Below, in pieces: positions 47,105 through 55,630 of a DNA stretch of 64,000 nucleotides. This DNA comes from Microvirga zambiensis WSM3693. Lineage in GTDB: Bacteria > Pseudomonadota > Alphaproteobacteria > Rhizobiales > Beijerinckiaceae. The notes beneath the pieces are model-generated. The model was not told the DNA's origin, searched no databases, and saw only the letters and a list, made by a program, of their open reading frames with translations. Position 1 is the first letter of the stretch. Every line of letters begins with the position of its first letter. Where the stretch lies: contig NZ_JAERQD010000003.1 in assembly GCF_016735695.1 (NCBI RefSeq), positions 1 to 64,000 of the forward strand, read 5' to 3'. Position numbers and translations under genes: made by a program.

Positions 47105-47929
47105 ATGAGGATCGGAATGGATCAGGCGACCTCCCTTGCGGCGGTGGCGCTCAACGATGTTGCCATCACCTTCGGGCCGAAAGTCGGCGGTTACACGGCC
47201 GTCAGCGGAATCGATCTCTCCGTCCGTCCGGGCGAATTCGTCGCAATCGTCGGCCCGACCGGCTCGGGCAAGTCCACGATCCTGAATGCGGCGGCGGGCT
47301 TGCTGAAGCCCTCTCAAGGCAAAGTGCGGATCTTCGGCAACGATCTTGCGGGCCTCAATCTGCGCTCAGGCTATCTCTTCCAGCAGGAAGCGCTGATGCC
47401 GTGGAAGACGGCGCTCGACAATGTGGCCGTCGCACTCGAACCGAAGGGTGTTTCGCGCAGCGAGGCATTGCAGCGTGCGCGGGATTGGCTCACCCGCGTC
47501 GGACTCAAAGCCTTCGTCGACCGTTATCCGCACATGCTCTCCGGCGGCCAGCGCAAGCGCGTCGCGCTGGCTCAGGTGCTGATCCGCGATCCGGAAATCC
47601 TTCTGATGGACGAGCCCTTTGGGCCGCTCGACGCGCAGACGCGTCAGATCATGGGCAATCTGCTCCTCAGCCTGTGGGCGGCGGACCGTAAGGCGGTGAT
47701 GTTCGTCACGCACGATCTCGAGGAGGCGATCGCATTGGCCGACCGCGTCGTGCTGCTGTCGGCGGGCCCGGCGGCACGGATCATCGGCGATTTTCCGGTG
47801 CCGCTGCCGCGGCCGCGCGACATCGCGGAGGTGCGCATGGAGCCGACATTCCACCATATCCACAAGGAGATCTGGACGAGCCTGCGCGTGGAGGTCCAGA
47901 AAGCCTATGCCCAAGGGGAGGGAACGTGA
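47105..47929 (+). CDS. ABC transporter ATPase, SsuB/TauB/NitT family
   Basis: A 274-residue ATP-binding subunit. Walker A is GPTGSGKST (about 46-54), the Q-loop YLFQQEALMPW, the signature LSGGQRKRVALAQ, Walker B LLMDEPFGPLD and the H-loop FVTHDLEEAI. The pattern with MPWKT after the Q-loop belongs to transporters for nitrate, sulfonates, taurine, or thiamine precursors. The ATG has GAGGGA upstream. The stop overlaps the permease start (GTGATG). It forms an importer with the next two genes. Confidence 0.93.
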   Translation: MRIGMDQATSLAAVALNDVAITFGPKVGGYTAVSGIDLSVRPGEFVAIVGPTGSGKSTILNAAAGLLKPSQGKVRIFGNDLAGLNLRSGYLFQQEALMPWKTALDNVAVALEPKGVSRSEALQRARDWLTRVGLKAFVDRYPHMLSGGQRKRVALAQVLIRDPEILLMDEPFGPLDAQTRQIMGNLLLSLWAADRKAVMFVTHDLEEAIALADRVVLLSAGPAARIIGDFPVPLPRPRDIAEVRMEPTFHHIHKEIWTSLRVEVQKAYAQGEGT

Positions 47930-48720
47930 TGCCGCGTCTGAAACTGACCGTGCTTCAGATCGGCGTCGGCTTGATCTTCCTTATGCTGTGGCACGTGCTC
48001 ACCGTCTATCCGATCTCGGGAACGCCCAAGCAGGTTCAGTTCTTCTTCTCGACGCCGCTCGACGTTCTCAAACGGTGCTGGACGCTTTTCGCCAGCGGCG
48101 AGATCTGGCGCCATCTCTGGATCACGCTTGTCGAGACCATTTTGGCCTTTCTGTTCGGTGCAGGCGGCGGCATCATTTTCGGATTCCTGTTCGCGCGCAA
48201 GGAACTGCTCGCCGCCGTGTTCGACCCTTACATCAAGGCAGCGAACGCGCTGCCGCGCGTGGTGCTCGCACCGATCTTCGCGCTCTGGTTCGGCCTCGGC
48301 ATCTGGTCGAAGGTGGCGCTCGGCTTCACCCTCGTCTTCTTCATCGTGTTCTTCAACGTCTACCAGGGCGTCCGCGAGGTCTCGCCCGTGGTGCTCTCCA
48401 ATGCGCGCATGCTCGGCATGAACGAACGCCAGTTGCTGCGCCATGTCTACTGGCCTTCCGCGCTGACCTGGGTGTTCTCGTCGCTGCACACATCGGTGGG
48501 CTTCGCGCTCGTCGGTGCCGTCGTCGGCGAATATCTCGGCTCGTCCGCCGGGCTCGGCTACAAGATTCACGAGGCAGAAAGCGTCTTCGACGTGACGGGC
48601 GTTTTCGCCGGCATGCTGATCCTCTCCGTCTTCGTGATCCTCATCGACATGCTTGTGACGATGATCGAAAACCGGTTCCTGGTCTGGCGGCCGCAAGCGT
48701 CTCTGGCCGCGCAGACTTGA
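47929..48720 (+). CDS. ABC transporter permease, SsuC/TauC family
   Basis: A 263-residue inner-membrane permease with six helices. The binding-protein-dependent transport signature is seen as EVSPVVLSNARMLGMNERQLLRHVYWPSA, with the EAA-loop core NARMLGMNERQLL near 155-167. The N-terminal LTVLQIGVGLIFLMLWHVL helix and the final LIDMLVTMIENRFLVWRP are typical of the family. The start is the ATG at 47929, one base overlapping the ATPase stop; a GTG three bases earlier is in frame. GGGAGGG precedes both. Confidence 0.93.
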   Translation: MPRLKLTVLQIGVGLIFLMLWHVLTVYPISGTPKQVQFFFSTPLDVLKRCWTLFASGEIWRHLWITLVETILAFLFGAGGGIIFGFLFARKELLAAVFDPYIKAANALPRVVLAPIFALWFGLGIWSKVALGFTLVFFIVFFNVYQGVREVSPVVLSNARMLGMNERQLLRHVYWPSALTWVFSSLHTSVGFALVGAVVGEYLGSSAGLGYKIHEAESVFDVTGVFAGMLILSVFVILIDMLVTMIENRFLVWRPQASLAAQT

Positions 48721-48756
48721 GATGAAGAACGACCCAATCAAACAGGGAGAAACGCC

Positions 48757-49779
48757 ATGGAACGCCGTACATTTCTGAAAAGCGCAGGAGCCCTCGGCCT
48801 TGCCGCAGCGATGGGCCAGAGCGCCTTTGCGCAAGGAGCGCCGGAAAAGGCGAAGGTGACGCTCGGCGTCGGCGGCAAGCCGTTGTTGTACTATCTCCCG
48901 CTCACCATCGCCGAGCGGAAGGGCTTCTTCAAGGAGCAGGGCCTCGAGGTCGAGATCAACGATTTCGGCGGCGGCGCGAAATCGCTGCAGGCGCTCATCG
49001 GCGGCTCCGTCGATGTGGTGACCGGCGCCTACGAGCACACGATCCGCATGCAGGCCAAGGGACAGGATGTCGTGGCCGTCACGGAACTCGGACGCTTCCC
49101 GGCCATTGTGATCGCAGTCAAGAAGGACAAGGCCGGACAGATCAAGTCGGCGGCCGATTTCAAGGGCCTCAAGATCGGCGTGACGGCGCCGGGCTCATCC
49201 ACCGCGCTCACTGCCCAATACGCCATGGTGAAAGCCGGTCTGAAACCGTCCGATGCCCCGATTATCGGCGTTGGATCGGGCGCCAGTGCGGTGGCCGCCA
49301 TGAAGAAGGGCGAGATCGACGTGATCTCGCATCTCGATCCGGTGATCGCAAAGCTCGAGGCGGACGGCGACATCCAGATCCTCATCGACACCCGCACGGA
49401 AGCTGGCACCCGTGCGCTCTTCGGCGGCTCGAACCCGGCGGCGACCCTCTACACCAAGAAGGATTTCATCGACCAGAATCCGCAGACCGTTCAGCGCCTC
49501 GTCAATGCCTTCGTGAAGACTCTGAAATGGCTTCAGACCGCGAAGCCCGAGGACATCGCCGCGACGGTGCCGGAAGAGTACTACCTCGGCGACAAGCCGC
49601 TTTATCTGAAGGCGGTGCAGAACTCGCTCGAGAGCTACTCGCGCGATGGCATCATCCAGATGACCGGCATGCAGAGCGTGCTCGACATGCTGCGTCAGCT
49701 CGATCCGGAACTGAAGGACGCCAAGATCGACCTCGCCGCGACCTTCACCGACCGCTTCGTGCGGCAGGCCTCGATGTAG
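48757..49779 (+). CDS. NMT1/SsuA-like periplasmic substrate-binding protein
   Basis: A 340-residue binding protein with a Tat-like or Sec signal (MERRTFLKSAGALGLAAAMG, cleavage after AFA near 26). The mature fold fits the NMT1/THI5-like group: LGVGGKPLLYYLPLTIAERKGFFKEQGL in pieces (YYLPLTIAERKGFF, then GGGAKSLQALIGGSVDVVTG and APGSSTALTAQY). Group members bind nitrate, taurine, aliphatic sulfonates or thiamine precursors; none can be picked. It is third in the importer operon, 36 bases after the permease, and downstream of pdxY. Confidence 0.9.
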   Translation: MERRTFLKSAGALGLAAAMGQSAFAQGAPEKAKVTLGVGGKPLLYYLPLTIAERKGFFKEQGLEVEINDFGGGAKSLQALIGGSVDVVTGAYEHTIRMQAKGQDVVAVTELGRFPAIVIAVKKDKAGQIKSAADFKGLKIGVTAPGSSTALTAQYAMVKAGLKPSDAPIIGVGSGASAVAAMKKGEIDVISHLDPVIAKLEADGDIQILIDTRTEAGTRALFGGSNPAATLYTKKDFIDQNPQTVQRLVNAFVKTLKWLQTAKPEDIAATVPEEYYLGDKPLYLKAVQNSLESYSRDGIIQMTGMQSVLDMLRQLDPELKDAKIDLAATFTDRFVRQASM

Positions 49780-49817
49780 GCTGGGTGGAATCGGTGCTTC
49801 TGTTGACTCGGTGCTTT

Positions 49818-49930
49818 CCGTCATGGTCGGGCTTGTCCCGGCCATCTCGATAAGGTGAAGCGCATCGCCTCATTAAATCGAGATCACCGGCACCGATCCC
49901 CGGATCAAGTCCGGGGAGGTGATGACGTGA
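49818..49930. repeat. Two REP-like inverted repeats between importer and phzF
   Basis: GTCATGGTCGGGCTTGTCCC (from 49820) begins a hairpin with a GGCC-type stem, and GATCCCCGGATCAAGTCCGGGG with GTGATGACG (about 49894-49928) is a second, described here by its CCCCGGA/TCCGGGG arms. Both belong to the family found at 1-585 and 20041-20385. Confidence 0.65.
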
Positions 49931-50043
49931 AGGGGCAATGACGAGGCATTCGGTTGACAGAAGGGCGCTCGACGGTACCTCATCCGGTGTCGAAGAATCG
50001 GTGGTTCCATATCACCAAAGGCTCCGGTAGAGGAACGATCCAC

Positions 50044-50949
50044 ATGTCCCGCCGCTTTGTCACCCTGGACGTTTTCACGGGCGAGCTTTTCGCCGGAAAT
50101 CCTCTCGCTGTCGTGCTCGATGCCGAAGGGCTCGATGTGCCTGCGATGCAGAGGATCGCGAAGGAGTTCAATCTCTCCGAGACGGTTTTCGTCCTGCCAC
50201 CATCCGAGCCGCGCCAGCGCGCGGATATCCGCATCTTTACCCCGGCGCGCGAGTTGCCCTTCGCCGGCCATCCCACGGTCGGAACGGCGGTGCTTCTCGC
50301 GATTCTCGATCAGGGCGGGCAGCCGGGCGCCGCCGCCTTCGGCCTGAAGGAACAGGTCGGTATCGTTCCCTGCGCGGTGGATGTGACCGATGAGACGAGC
50401 GGTTCGGCCCGCTTCCGCCTGCCGCGCCTGCCCTTCGTCTGGGGCGAGGGCAAGGATTCCACCACCTGCGCCTGGGCTCTCGGCCTCGATCCCACGGAGA
50501 TCGGCTTCGACCGCCATGTCCCGAGCCGCCATTCCGCCGGCGTCGCCTACGATCTGGTGCCGGTTGCTTCACTTGACGCCCTGGCGAGGTCCAAGCCGCA
50601 GGGCGAGGCCTTCGATAAGGCGTTCGGCGACAGCGACCATCCGGCGCCTTATGTCTACGCCCGGATCCCCCAGGCAGACGGCCTGCGTTTCCGCGCCCGC
50701 ATGTTCGGTTTGGGGATGGGCATCAAGGAGGACCCGGCCACCGGCTCGGCGGCGGCGGCCTTCGCAGGCGCCCTCATGCAGTGCGAGCCCTTGGGCGACG
50801 GCGAGCACAACATCGTCATCGAGCAGGGTGTCGAGATGGGCCGTCCGAGCGAGATCGCCCTGCAGATGACGATCAAGGGTGGCGCGCTGGTCTCGGCCGA
50901 AATCGGCGGGCAGGCGGTCATGGTGAGCCGCGGCGAGATTCTCGCGTGA
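50044..50949 (+). CDS. PhzF-family isomerase/epimerase-fold protein
   Basis: A 301-residue protein of the diaminopimelate-epimerase-like PhzF fold. Conserved parts are VFTGELFAGNPLAVVLDA (about 8-25), FNLSETVFVLPP with the catalytic Glu near 45, FTPARELPFAGHPTVGTA (about 66-83) and MGIKEDPATGSAAAAFAG near 220. Related proteins isomerise small cyclic compounds, as PhzF does in phenazine synthesis, but most bacterial copies have unknown roles. GAGGAAC precedes the ATG. The stop overlaps the Nudix gene start (GTGA). Confidence 0.9.
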   Translation: MSRRFVTLDVFTGELFAGNPLAVVLDAEGLDVPAMQRIAKEFNLSETVFVLPPSEPRQRADIRIFTPARELPFAGHPTVGTAVLLAILDQGGQPGAAAFGLKEQVGIVPCAVDVTDETSGSARFRLPRLPFVWGEGKDSTTCAWALGLDPTEIGFDRHVPSRHSAGVAYDLVPVASLDALARSKPQGEAFDKAFGDSDHPAPYVYARIPQADGLRFRARMFGLGMGIKEDPATGSAAAAFAGALMQCEPLGDGEHNIVIEQGVEMGRPSEIALQMTIKGGALVSAEIGGQAVMVSRGEILA

Positions 50950-51659
50950 ACCGTGACATCTCGATCCGACGCGTTTCACGCGTCGAGGCACGCTTCCGGC
51001 CGTTCGATTGGGTGTGGCCGAAGCAGAACCGGTCTTTCGTCGAGGAGAACTGGAAGCGGCGCGTTGCGGACAAGCCGAAGATGTTCAACGGGCGGGTGCT
51101 TCTGCTCCAGGATCTGAGCTTCGAGCAGGACCTGTGCCGCAACGTGTATTTCGAGGTCGATTACGCGGATTTCATCGCCTGGATCGACAAGGGCTATCCC
51201 GATACCACCATCGCCAACGGTTTTGCCATGGGGGCCCTGCGCGGAACGGACGGCGCCTATATCTGCGGTGTCATGGCAGAAGGCACGGCCAATGCGGGCA
51301 GAATCTATTTCGCTGCAGGCACCCCGGATCTCAACGATGTTACGCCGGAGGGCACCGTCGATCTGACGACGAGTCTTACCCGGGAACTGGCCGAGGAGAC
51401 CGGGCTTGCTGAAGCCGATTATCACCTGGACGACGAATGGATCGTCGTTCAGCGCTGGCCGACCTTCGCCTTCCTGCGGACGGTTACCTTACCAATGACC
51501 GCGGAGGAGGGCGCAGCGAGGATCCGCGCCCATATCGCTGCCGAGGACGAGCCGGAACTGCAGGGGGTGCGCATCGTCCGCGGGAAAGAGGATATCGATC
51601 CCGAGCGAATGCCGCTCTTCCTGCAATCGTTTTTCGGCTGGGTGTTCGATCAGAGATAG
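50946..51659 (+). CDS. Nudix hydrolase domain protein (GTG start)
   Basis: A 237-residue protein. The Nudix helix core SLTRELAEETGL lies near residues 140-151 with the catalytic REL/EE pattern, but the upstream conserved Gly-x5-Glu part of the Nudix box is degenerate (a V where E is expected), so activity is uncertain. Around it are DFIAWIDKGYPDTTIANGFAMGA and VRIVRGKEDIDPERMP. GTG 50946 overlaps the phzF TGA by four bases, so it is coupled to phzF. Its stop overlaps the convergent lipoprotein gene by ten bases. Substrate is not predictable. Confidence 0.82.
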   Translation: MNRDISIRRVSRVEARFRPFDWVWPKQNRSFVEENWKRRVADKPKMFNGRVLLLQDLSFEQDLCRNVYFEVDYADFIAWIDKGYPDTTIANGFAMGALRGTDGAYICGVMAEGTANAGRIYFAAGTPDLNDVTPEGTVDLTTSLTRELAEETGLAEADYHLDDEWIVVQRWPTFAFLRTVTLPMTAEEGAARIRAHIAAEDEPELQGVRIVRGKEDIDPERMPLFLQSFFGWVFDQR

Positions 51660-51979
51660 CCGTGACGGGCCTTGGTGGCATTCACCATGCGCACCGCCTC
51701 GGCATCGCGTCCGGCGGCGCAGGCCGCCTCGGCCTGTCCGAGTTCCTTGTCGACGCGGTTATAGACCGACTGGTTTACATGCCCCATGGAAAGATCATTG
51801 CTCATCACGGCGCGGTATCGGTCGATCTCGCCCTTGCAGCCGGACCCTTCCGGCATGCGGAAACCGGATGGCGTGATGCTGGTGGTCGCCGGGGCAGGGG
51901 CTGAGGCAGTCTGGTTGCAGGCGGCCAGGGGCAGCGCCAGCAGGCCCATCACGAACACAGAGTGGAACGCGGTCTTCAT
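51650..51979 (-). CDS. Small putative lipoprotein
   Basis: A 109-residue protein. The signal sequence MKTAFHSVFVMGLLALPLAA ends in the lipobox LPLAAC, so Cys21 would be lipidated. The mature part has Ala/Pro/Thr-rich residues and then PEGSGCKGEIDRYRAVMSNDLSMGHV onward in a helical region with two further cysteines (GC and AACAAG). AGGAG lies six bases before the ATG. It is probably an outer-membrane or periplasmic lipoprotein of unknown function. It converges on the Nudix gene. Confidence 0.8.
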   Translation of the reverse strand: MKTAFHSVFVMGLLALPLAACNQTASAPAPATTSITPSGFRMPEGSGCKGEIDRYRAVMSNDLSMGHVNQSVYNRVDKELGQAEAACAAGRDAEAVRMVNATKARHGYL

Positions 51980-52024
51980 AAAGTACTCCTGATCGACGAG
52001 TGAGGAACAAAGGCCAAGCTTCAT

Positions 52025-52397
52025 CCGATCTAGGGCAGTTTGCGAGCAGTCCAGTCCTCCCCACGCAGCGAGTCATAACCCATACGATAGTCGACCTCCG
52101 GCTTTTCATTTGTTTCAACCGCTTGCCTTCTCACGTGAGCGCCGTTACAAACGGGCCGTTGTTCGCGGCTTCATGCCCGCGGCCGAGGAGGATTTGGGCA
52201 GCGATGATCATCGGCTCCCACAGCGCATCGATGAAAGGCCCCGCTCCGGCGGCCGATCGCGCGCGTCTTCTTGGCCTCCTTCTCCTTAGCTGCCCCTGAG
52301 GGTCGGCTGGGCGTCGTCGCCTGGGCTCTCAGGGGTTCTAGACAACCAGGAACAACCTTGAGCGCAGAAGGCGCCCCCTCCGAGAAGGACTAGAATA
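52025..52397 (+). promoter_or_regulatory. leuA leader region with attenuation structure
   Basis: This 373-base gap holds the leucine leader peptide and pairing segments before leuA. CCCCTGAG (52293-52300), which covers the leader stop codon, is complementary to CTCAGGGG (52328-52335), enclosing smaller GGGTCGGC/GCGTCG-type pairs. The downstream arm is followed by TTCT only, so it is a weak terminator or a switch between alternative stems. The 5' half (52025-52200) shows no other feature I can support. Confidence 0.75.
52204..52299 (+). CDS. leuL: leuA leader peptide
   Basis: The frame beginning at ATG 52204 (or ATG 52231) ends in LLGLLLLSCP: six leucines in seven codons, read by CTT and CTC, just before the stop. 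This is the hallmark of a leucine attenuation peptide. A GGAGGA about 13 bases before ATG 52204 favours that start, giving 31 codons. It ends 98 bases before the leuA ATG. Leu-rich leaders upstream of leuA have been described in alphaproteobacteria. Confidence 0.85.
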   Translation: MIIGSHSASMKGPAPAADRARLLGLLLLSCP

Positions 52398-53960
52398 ATG
52401 ACCGCTTCCGTATCCGGTGCCGTTAAGGACCGCGTTCTGATCTTCGACACCACCCTGCGCGACGGCGAGCAATGCCCGGGCGCCACCATGACCCTTGAGG
52501 AGAAGCTCGAGGTCGCGGAACTGCTCGACACCATGGGGGTAGACATCATCGAGGCGGGCTTCCCCATCGCCTCGAACGGCGATTTCGAGGCCGTGTCCCT
52601 CATCGCCAAGCAAGTGAAGCGGGCGACCGTCGCCGGCCTCGCCCGTGCTATCTCGGCCGATATCTCCCGTGCAGGAGAAGCCGTGCGCCATGCGGCCCGG
52701 CCCCGCATCCACACCTTCGTGTCCACCTCGCCGATCCATCTGGCGCACCAGATGCGCAAGTCGGAAGAGGATGTGCTGGAGATCATTACCAACACGGTGA
52801 CCCAGGCGCGCAATCTGATCGAGGATATCGAGTGGTCCGCCATGGACGCCACCCGCACGCCCATCGATTATCTGTGCCGCTGCGTGGAAGCCGCCATCAA
52901 GGCCGGCGCCACCACCATCAACCTGCCCGACACGGTGGGCTATGCGACGCCGGACGAGTATCGCGCCATGTTCCGTGCCGTGCGCGAACGCGTGCCGAAT
53001 GCCGACAAAGCGGTCTTCTCCGCCCATTGCCACAACGATCTGGGCCTGGCGGTTGCGAACTCCCTGGCCGCGCTGGAAGGCGGCGCCCGGCAGATCGAAT
53101 GCACCCTCAACGGCATCGGCGAGCGGGCGGGCAACGCGGCGCTCGAAGAGATCGTCATGGCGATCAAGACGCGCGGCGACGTGCTGCCCTACGAGACCGG
53201 CATCGAGGCCACCATGCTGACCCGCGCCTCGAAGCTGGCTTCTGCCGCCACCTCGTTCCCGGTGCAGTACAACAAGGCCATCGTCGGCCGGAATGCCTTC
53301 GCCCACGAGAGCGGCATTCACCAGGACGGCATGCTGAAGAACGCGCAGACCTATGAGATCATGACGCCGGAAAGTGTCGGCGTGTCCAAGACGTCGCTCG
53401 TCATGGGCAAGCATTCGGGACGTGCCGCCTTCCGCAACAAACTGGAGGAATTGGGCTACAGCCTCTCCGACAACCAGTTCCAGGATGCTTTCGAGCGGTT
53501 CAAGGAACTCGCCGACCGCAAGAAGCACGTCTATGACGAGGATATCGAGGCGCTGGTCGACCAGAACATCGCCATGGCCCATGACCGCATCAAGCTGGTC
53601 TCGCTCCATATCGTGGCCGGCACCCGCGGGCCGCAGCGCGCTACCATGCGGCTCCAGGTCGACGACAAGATCGTTATCGAGGAGCAGGAGGGCAACGGCC
53701 CGGTCGATGCCACCTTCAACGCCATCAAGGCGCTCGTGCCTCACGAGGCGGTTCTTGAGCTCTACCAGGTCCATGCCGTGACCGAGGGCACGGATGCCCA
53801 GGCCGAGGTCTCGGTGCGCCTCTCCGCCGACAACCGCAGCGTGACCTCCCGCGCTGCCGACCCGGACACTCTGGTCGCCTCCGCCCAGGCCTATCTCGGC
53901 GCCTTGAACAAGCTCATGAGCCGAGGCGCCCGCCTGCACGCCCAGCACGCAGCGGAATAA
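52398..53960 (+). CDS. leuA: 2-isopropylmalate synthase LeuA
   Basis: Condenses acetyl-CoA with 2-ketoisovalerate, the committed step of leucine synthesis. It has 520 residues. The TIM-barrel domain begins LIFDTTLRDGEQCPGATM; the metal-binding HCHNDLGLAVANSL lies near 210; HESGIHQDGMLKN and VMGKHSGRAAF mark the subdomains. The C-terminal allosteric domain (about 390-520) contains VSLHIVAGTRGPQRATM and is the leucine feedback site. AAGGA precedes the ATG. It is preceded by the leucine leader and followed by a terminator. Confidence 0.97.
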   Translation: MTASVSGAVKDRVLIFDTTLRDGEQCPGATMTLEEKLEVAELLDTMGVDIIEAGFPIASNGDFEAVSLIAKQVKRATVAGLARAISADISRAGEAVRHAARPRIHTFVSTSPIHLAHQMRKSEEDVLEIITNTVTQARNLIEDIEWSAMDATRTPIDYLCRCVEAAIKAGATTINLPDTVGYATPDEYRAMFRAVRERVPNADKAVFSAHCHNDLGLAVANSLAALEGGARQIECTLNGIGERAGNAALEEIVMAIKTRGDVLPYETGIEATMLTRASKLASAATSFPVQYNKAIVGRNAFAHESGIHQDGMLKNAQTYEIMTPESVGVSKTSLVMGKHSGRAAFRNKLEELGYSLSDNQFQDAFERFKELADRKKHVYDEDIEALVDQNIAMAHDRIKLVSLHIVAGTRGPQRATMRLQVDDKIVIEEQEGNGPVDATFNAIKALVPHEAVLELYQVHAVTEGTDAQAEVSVRLSADNRSVTSRAADPDTLVASAQAYLGALNKLMSRGARLHAQHAAE

Positions 53961-53966
53961 ACAAAG

Positions 53967-53990
53967 AAAGGCCCGCTCTGCGGGCCTTTT
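53967..53990 (+). terminator. Intrinsic terminator after leuA
   Basis: AAAGGCCCGC and GCGGGCCTTT pair with a TCT loop, followed by a short T run (53987-53990). It starts seven bases after the leuA stop. Confidence 0.9.
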
Positions 53991-54227
53991 CCTTGGGCTG
54001 GTGCTGGCCTATCGAACCTGCAAGCTTGGCAGGAAGCGTCTGCCGCCGGTCACCGTCCGCGTGAGCCATGATTCCTGGAGAAAAATGGCGCCTTCGCCGC
54101 CCTGTGCCGTAAAACCTTAGCCCCGAGGCGCAAAACCTCACAGAATGGGGCTAGACAGGGTGCATCCCGTTTGTTACACGCACGGCCTCTTCAGCGGACA
54201 TCGCGCCGCTGAACTCGCTTCGGCGAC

Positions 54228-54303
<76 letters not shown>

Positions 54304-54528
54304 AATAACTCAAGGACCTAGGTGACGACCAGCTGGAACGGTAAGACCGTTTCACAGCCTTGTCCTCCGCTTTTCCGTCCCCTGCACTTGCAAATCGCAG
54401 CCCCGGCAAGCCGCCGTCTCACCCAAATGCGCGCTCAGGATCGACTCGTCGATATCCTGACCTCCATTCGCTCTTGAGATGCGCGGCTTGATATGGAGGA
54501 TATGCCGAGAAGAACGTTGGGGTGATGG

Positions 54529-55218
54529 ATGACCAATCGGCTGACGGGCATTTCGTCCATGGCGACGCGGCAGGTTCTGGCGGACCTTTCTGCAATTTAT
54601 CAGCAGCAAACCGGAATAGAAGTTGCCATTAGGCCGATGGGTGGGGTGGAGGCGGCTCGGCTGGTTCGTGCGGGTGAGCCCACCGATATCGTCGTGCTCG
54701 CCTCCAACGTGATGGAGAAACTGGAGGCGGAGGGGCACATCGTTCCTACAACGAGAATGGGTCTTGCGCGCTCGGGTATCGCGATGGCCATCCGCTCGGG
54801 CGCTCCGAAGCCCGATATCCGTAACGAGGAGGCGGTCAAACGGGCGATCCTGGGTGCACGCAGGATTTGCTATTCCACCGGACCAAGCGGCGATCATCTG
54901 CTGCAGTTATGGGAGCGCTGGGGCGTAGCGGAGGCAGTTTCTCAACGGGCTCTTCAAGCGCCTCCCGGTGTCCCGGTTGGCGTGCTTTTGGCTCAGGGAG
55001 AAGCGGATCTGGGCTTTCAACAGATGAGCGAACTCATGCATGTGCCCGGCATCGAGATCCTCGGACCCTTGCCGCCGGACATTCAATCCGTGACGGTCTT
55101 CACTGGTGGTGTCGCCAGCACATCCTCTCAGCCTGAAAATTCGCGCGCGCTGCTGACGTTTCTGATCTCGCCTCAGACGGAAATCTCAAAGCGCCAACAT
55201 GGCATGGAACCGGCGTGA
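54529..55218 (+). CDS. ModA-like substrate-binding protein without signal peptide
   Basis: A 229-residue protein with the type II periplasmic-binding fold of the molybdate-binding (ModA) group: LTGISSMATRQVLADLSAIYQQQTGIEV near the start in part (SSMATRQVLADL), GEPTDIVVLASNVMEKLEAEG (about 49-69) and GPSGDHLLQLWERWGV, then VGVLLAQGEADLGFQQMSEL. No signal peptide or lipobox is present, and no transporter genes are adjacent. It may be a cytosolic oxyanion sensor or a broken transporter component. It is divergent in neighbourhood from the tRNA gene upstream. Confidence 0.82.
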   Translation: MTNRLTGISSMATRQVLADLSAIYQQQTGIEVAIRPMGGVEAARLVRAGEPTDIVVLASNVMEKLEAEGHIVPTTRMGLARSGIAMAIRSGAPKPDIRNEEAVKRAILGARRICYSTGPSGDHLLQLWERWGVAEAVSQRALQAPPGVPVGVLLAQGEADLGFQQMSELMHVPGIEILGPLPPDIQSVTVFTGGVASTSSQPENSRALLTFLISPQTEISKRQHGMEPA

Positions 55219-55262
55219 TTAACTCGCTGCGCTCTCCATGCCGACGGGTCGAGTGCTCTCGG

Positions 55263-55478
55263 CTATCTGCGGCGCGTCCACTCTTCGATAATGCCCTTCA
55301 GGTCTTCGGGCAGGTCCGAGGGCGTCATGATCTCCCGATCTAGTTCGGGGACCGAGAGGGAGGAAAGGAACGTGCGGTAGCGCTCGACCTTCATCTCCTG
55401 CGCCGCATCAAGGCTGTCGGCGGCCACGTCATCCGGCGAGCCGAAGAAAAGGCAAAGAAGAGCCAGGGTAGCGCGCAT
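55263..55478 (-). CDS. Small secreted protein, 71 residues
   Basis: MRATLALLCLFFGSPDDVAADSLDAA-type start (first 20: MRATLALLCLFFGSPDDVAA) is a short signal peptide, probably cut after VAA. The mature part of about 50 residues is acidic and helical (EMKVERYRTFLSSL, PEDLKGIIEEWTRRR). The ribosome site GGAGGGAG lies about eight bases before ATG 55478. The family is not recognised; it could be a small periplasmic protein. A longer frame upstream exists but lacks a better start. Confidence 0.62.
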   Translation of the reverse strand: MRATLALLCLFFGSPDDVAADSLDAAQEMKVERYRTFLSSLSVPELDREIMTPSDLPEDLKGIIEEWTRRR

Positions 55479-55630
55479 GGTCCGTCTCCCTCCGGGCGGC
55501 CAATAGGAAGGCATACCGTGGCATTTTCTGGGCTGGCGAGGTGTGCGCGGCGACACATTTACGCGAGGCCGATAACATTGCAATAAGAATATGATATTGC
55601 GTTTCTAATTCTATCTGTTCAGCCTTGGAT

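Noticed and set aside
46060..47105. TPP or other riboswitch before pdxY or the importer operon
   Set aside because: No CTGAGA-type core or recognisable aptamer was seen in either leader.
52338..53948. Long open frame antisense to leuA
   Set aside because: His/Gly/Asp/Arg-rich composition and no motif; leuA on the other strand is certain.
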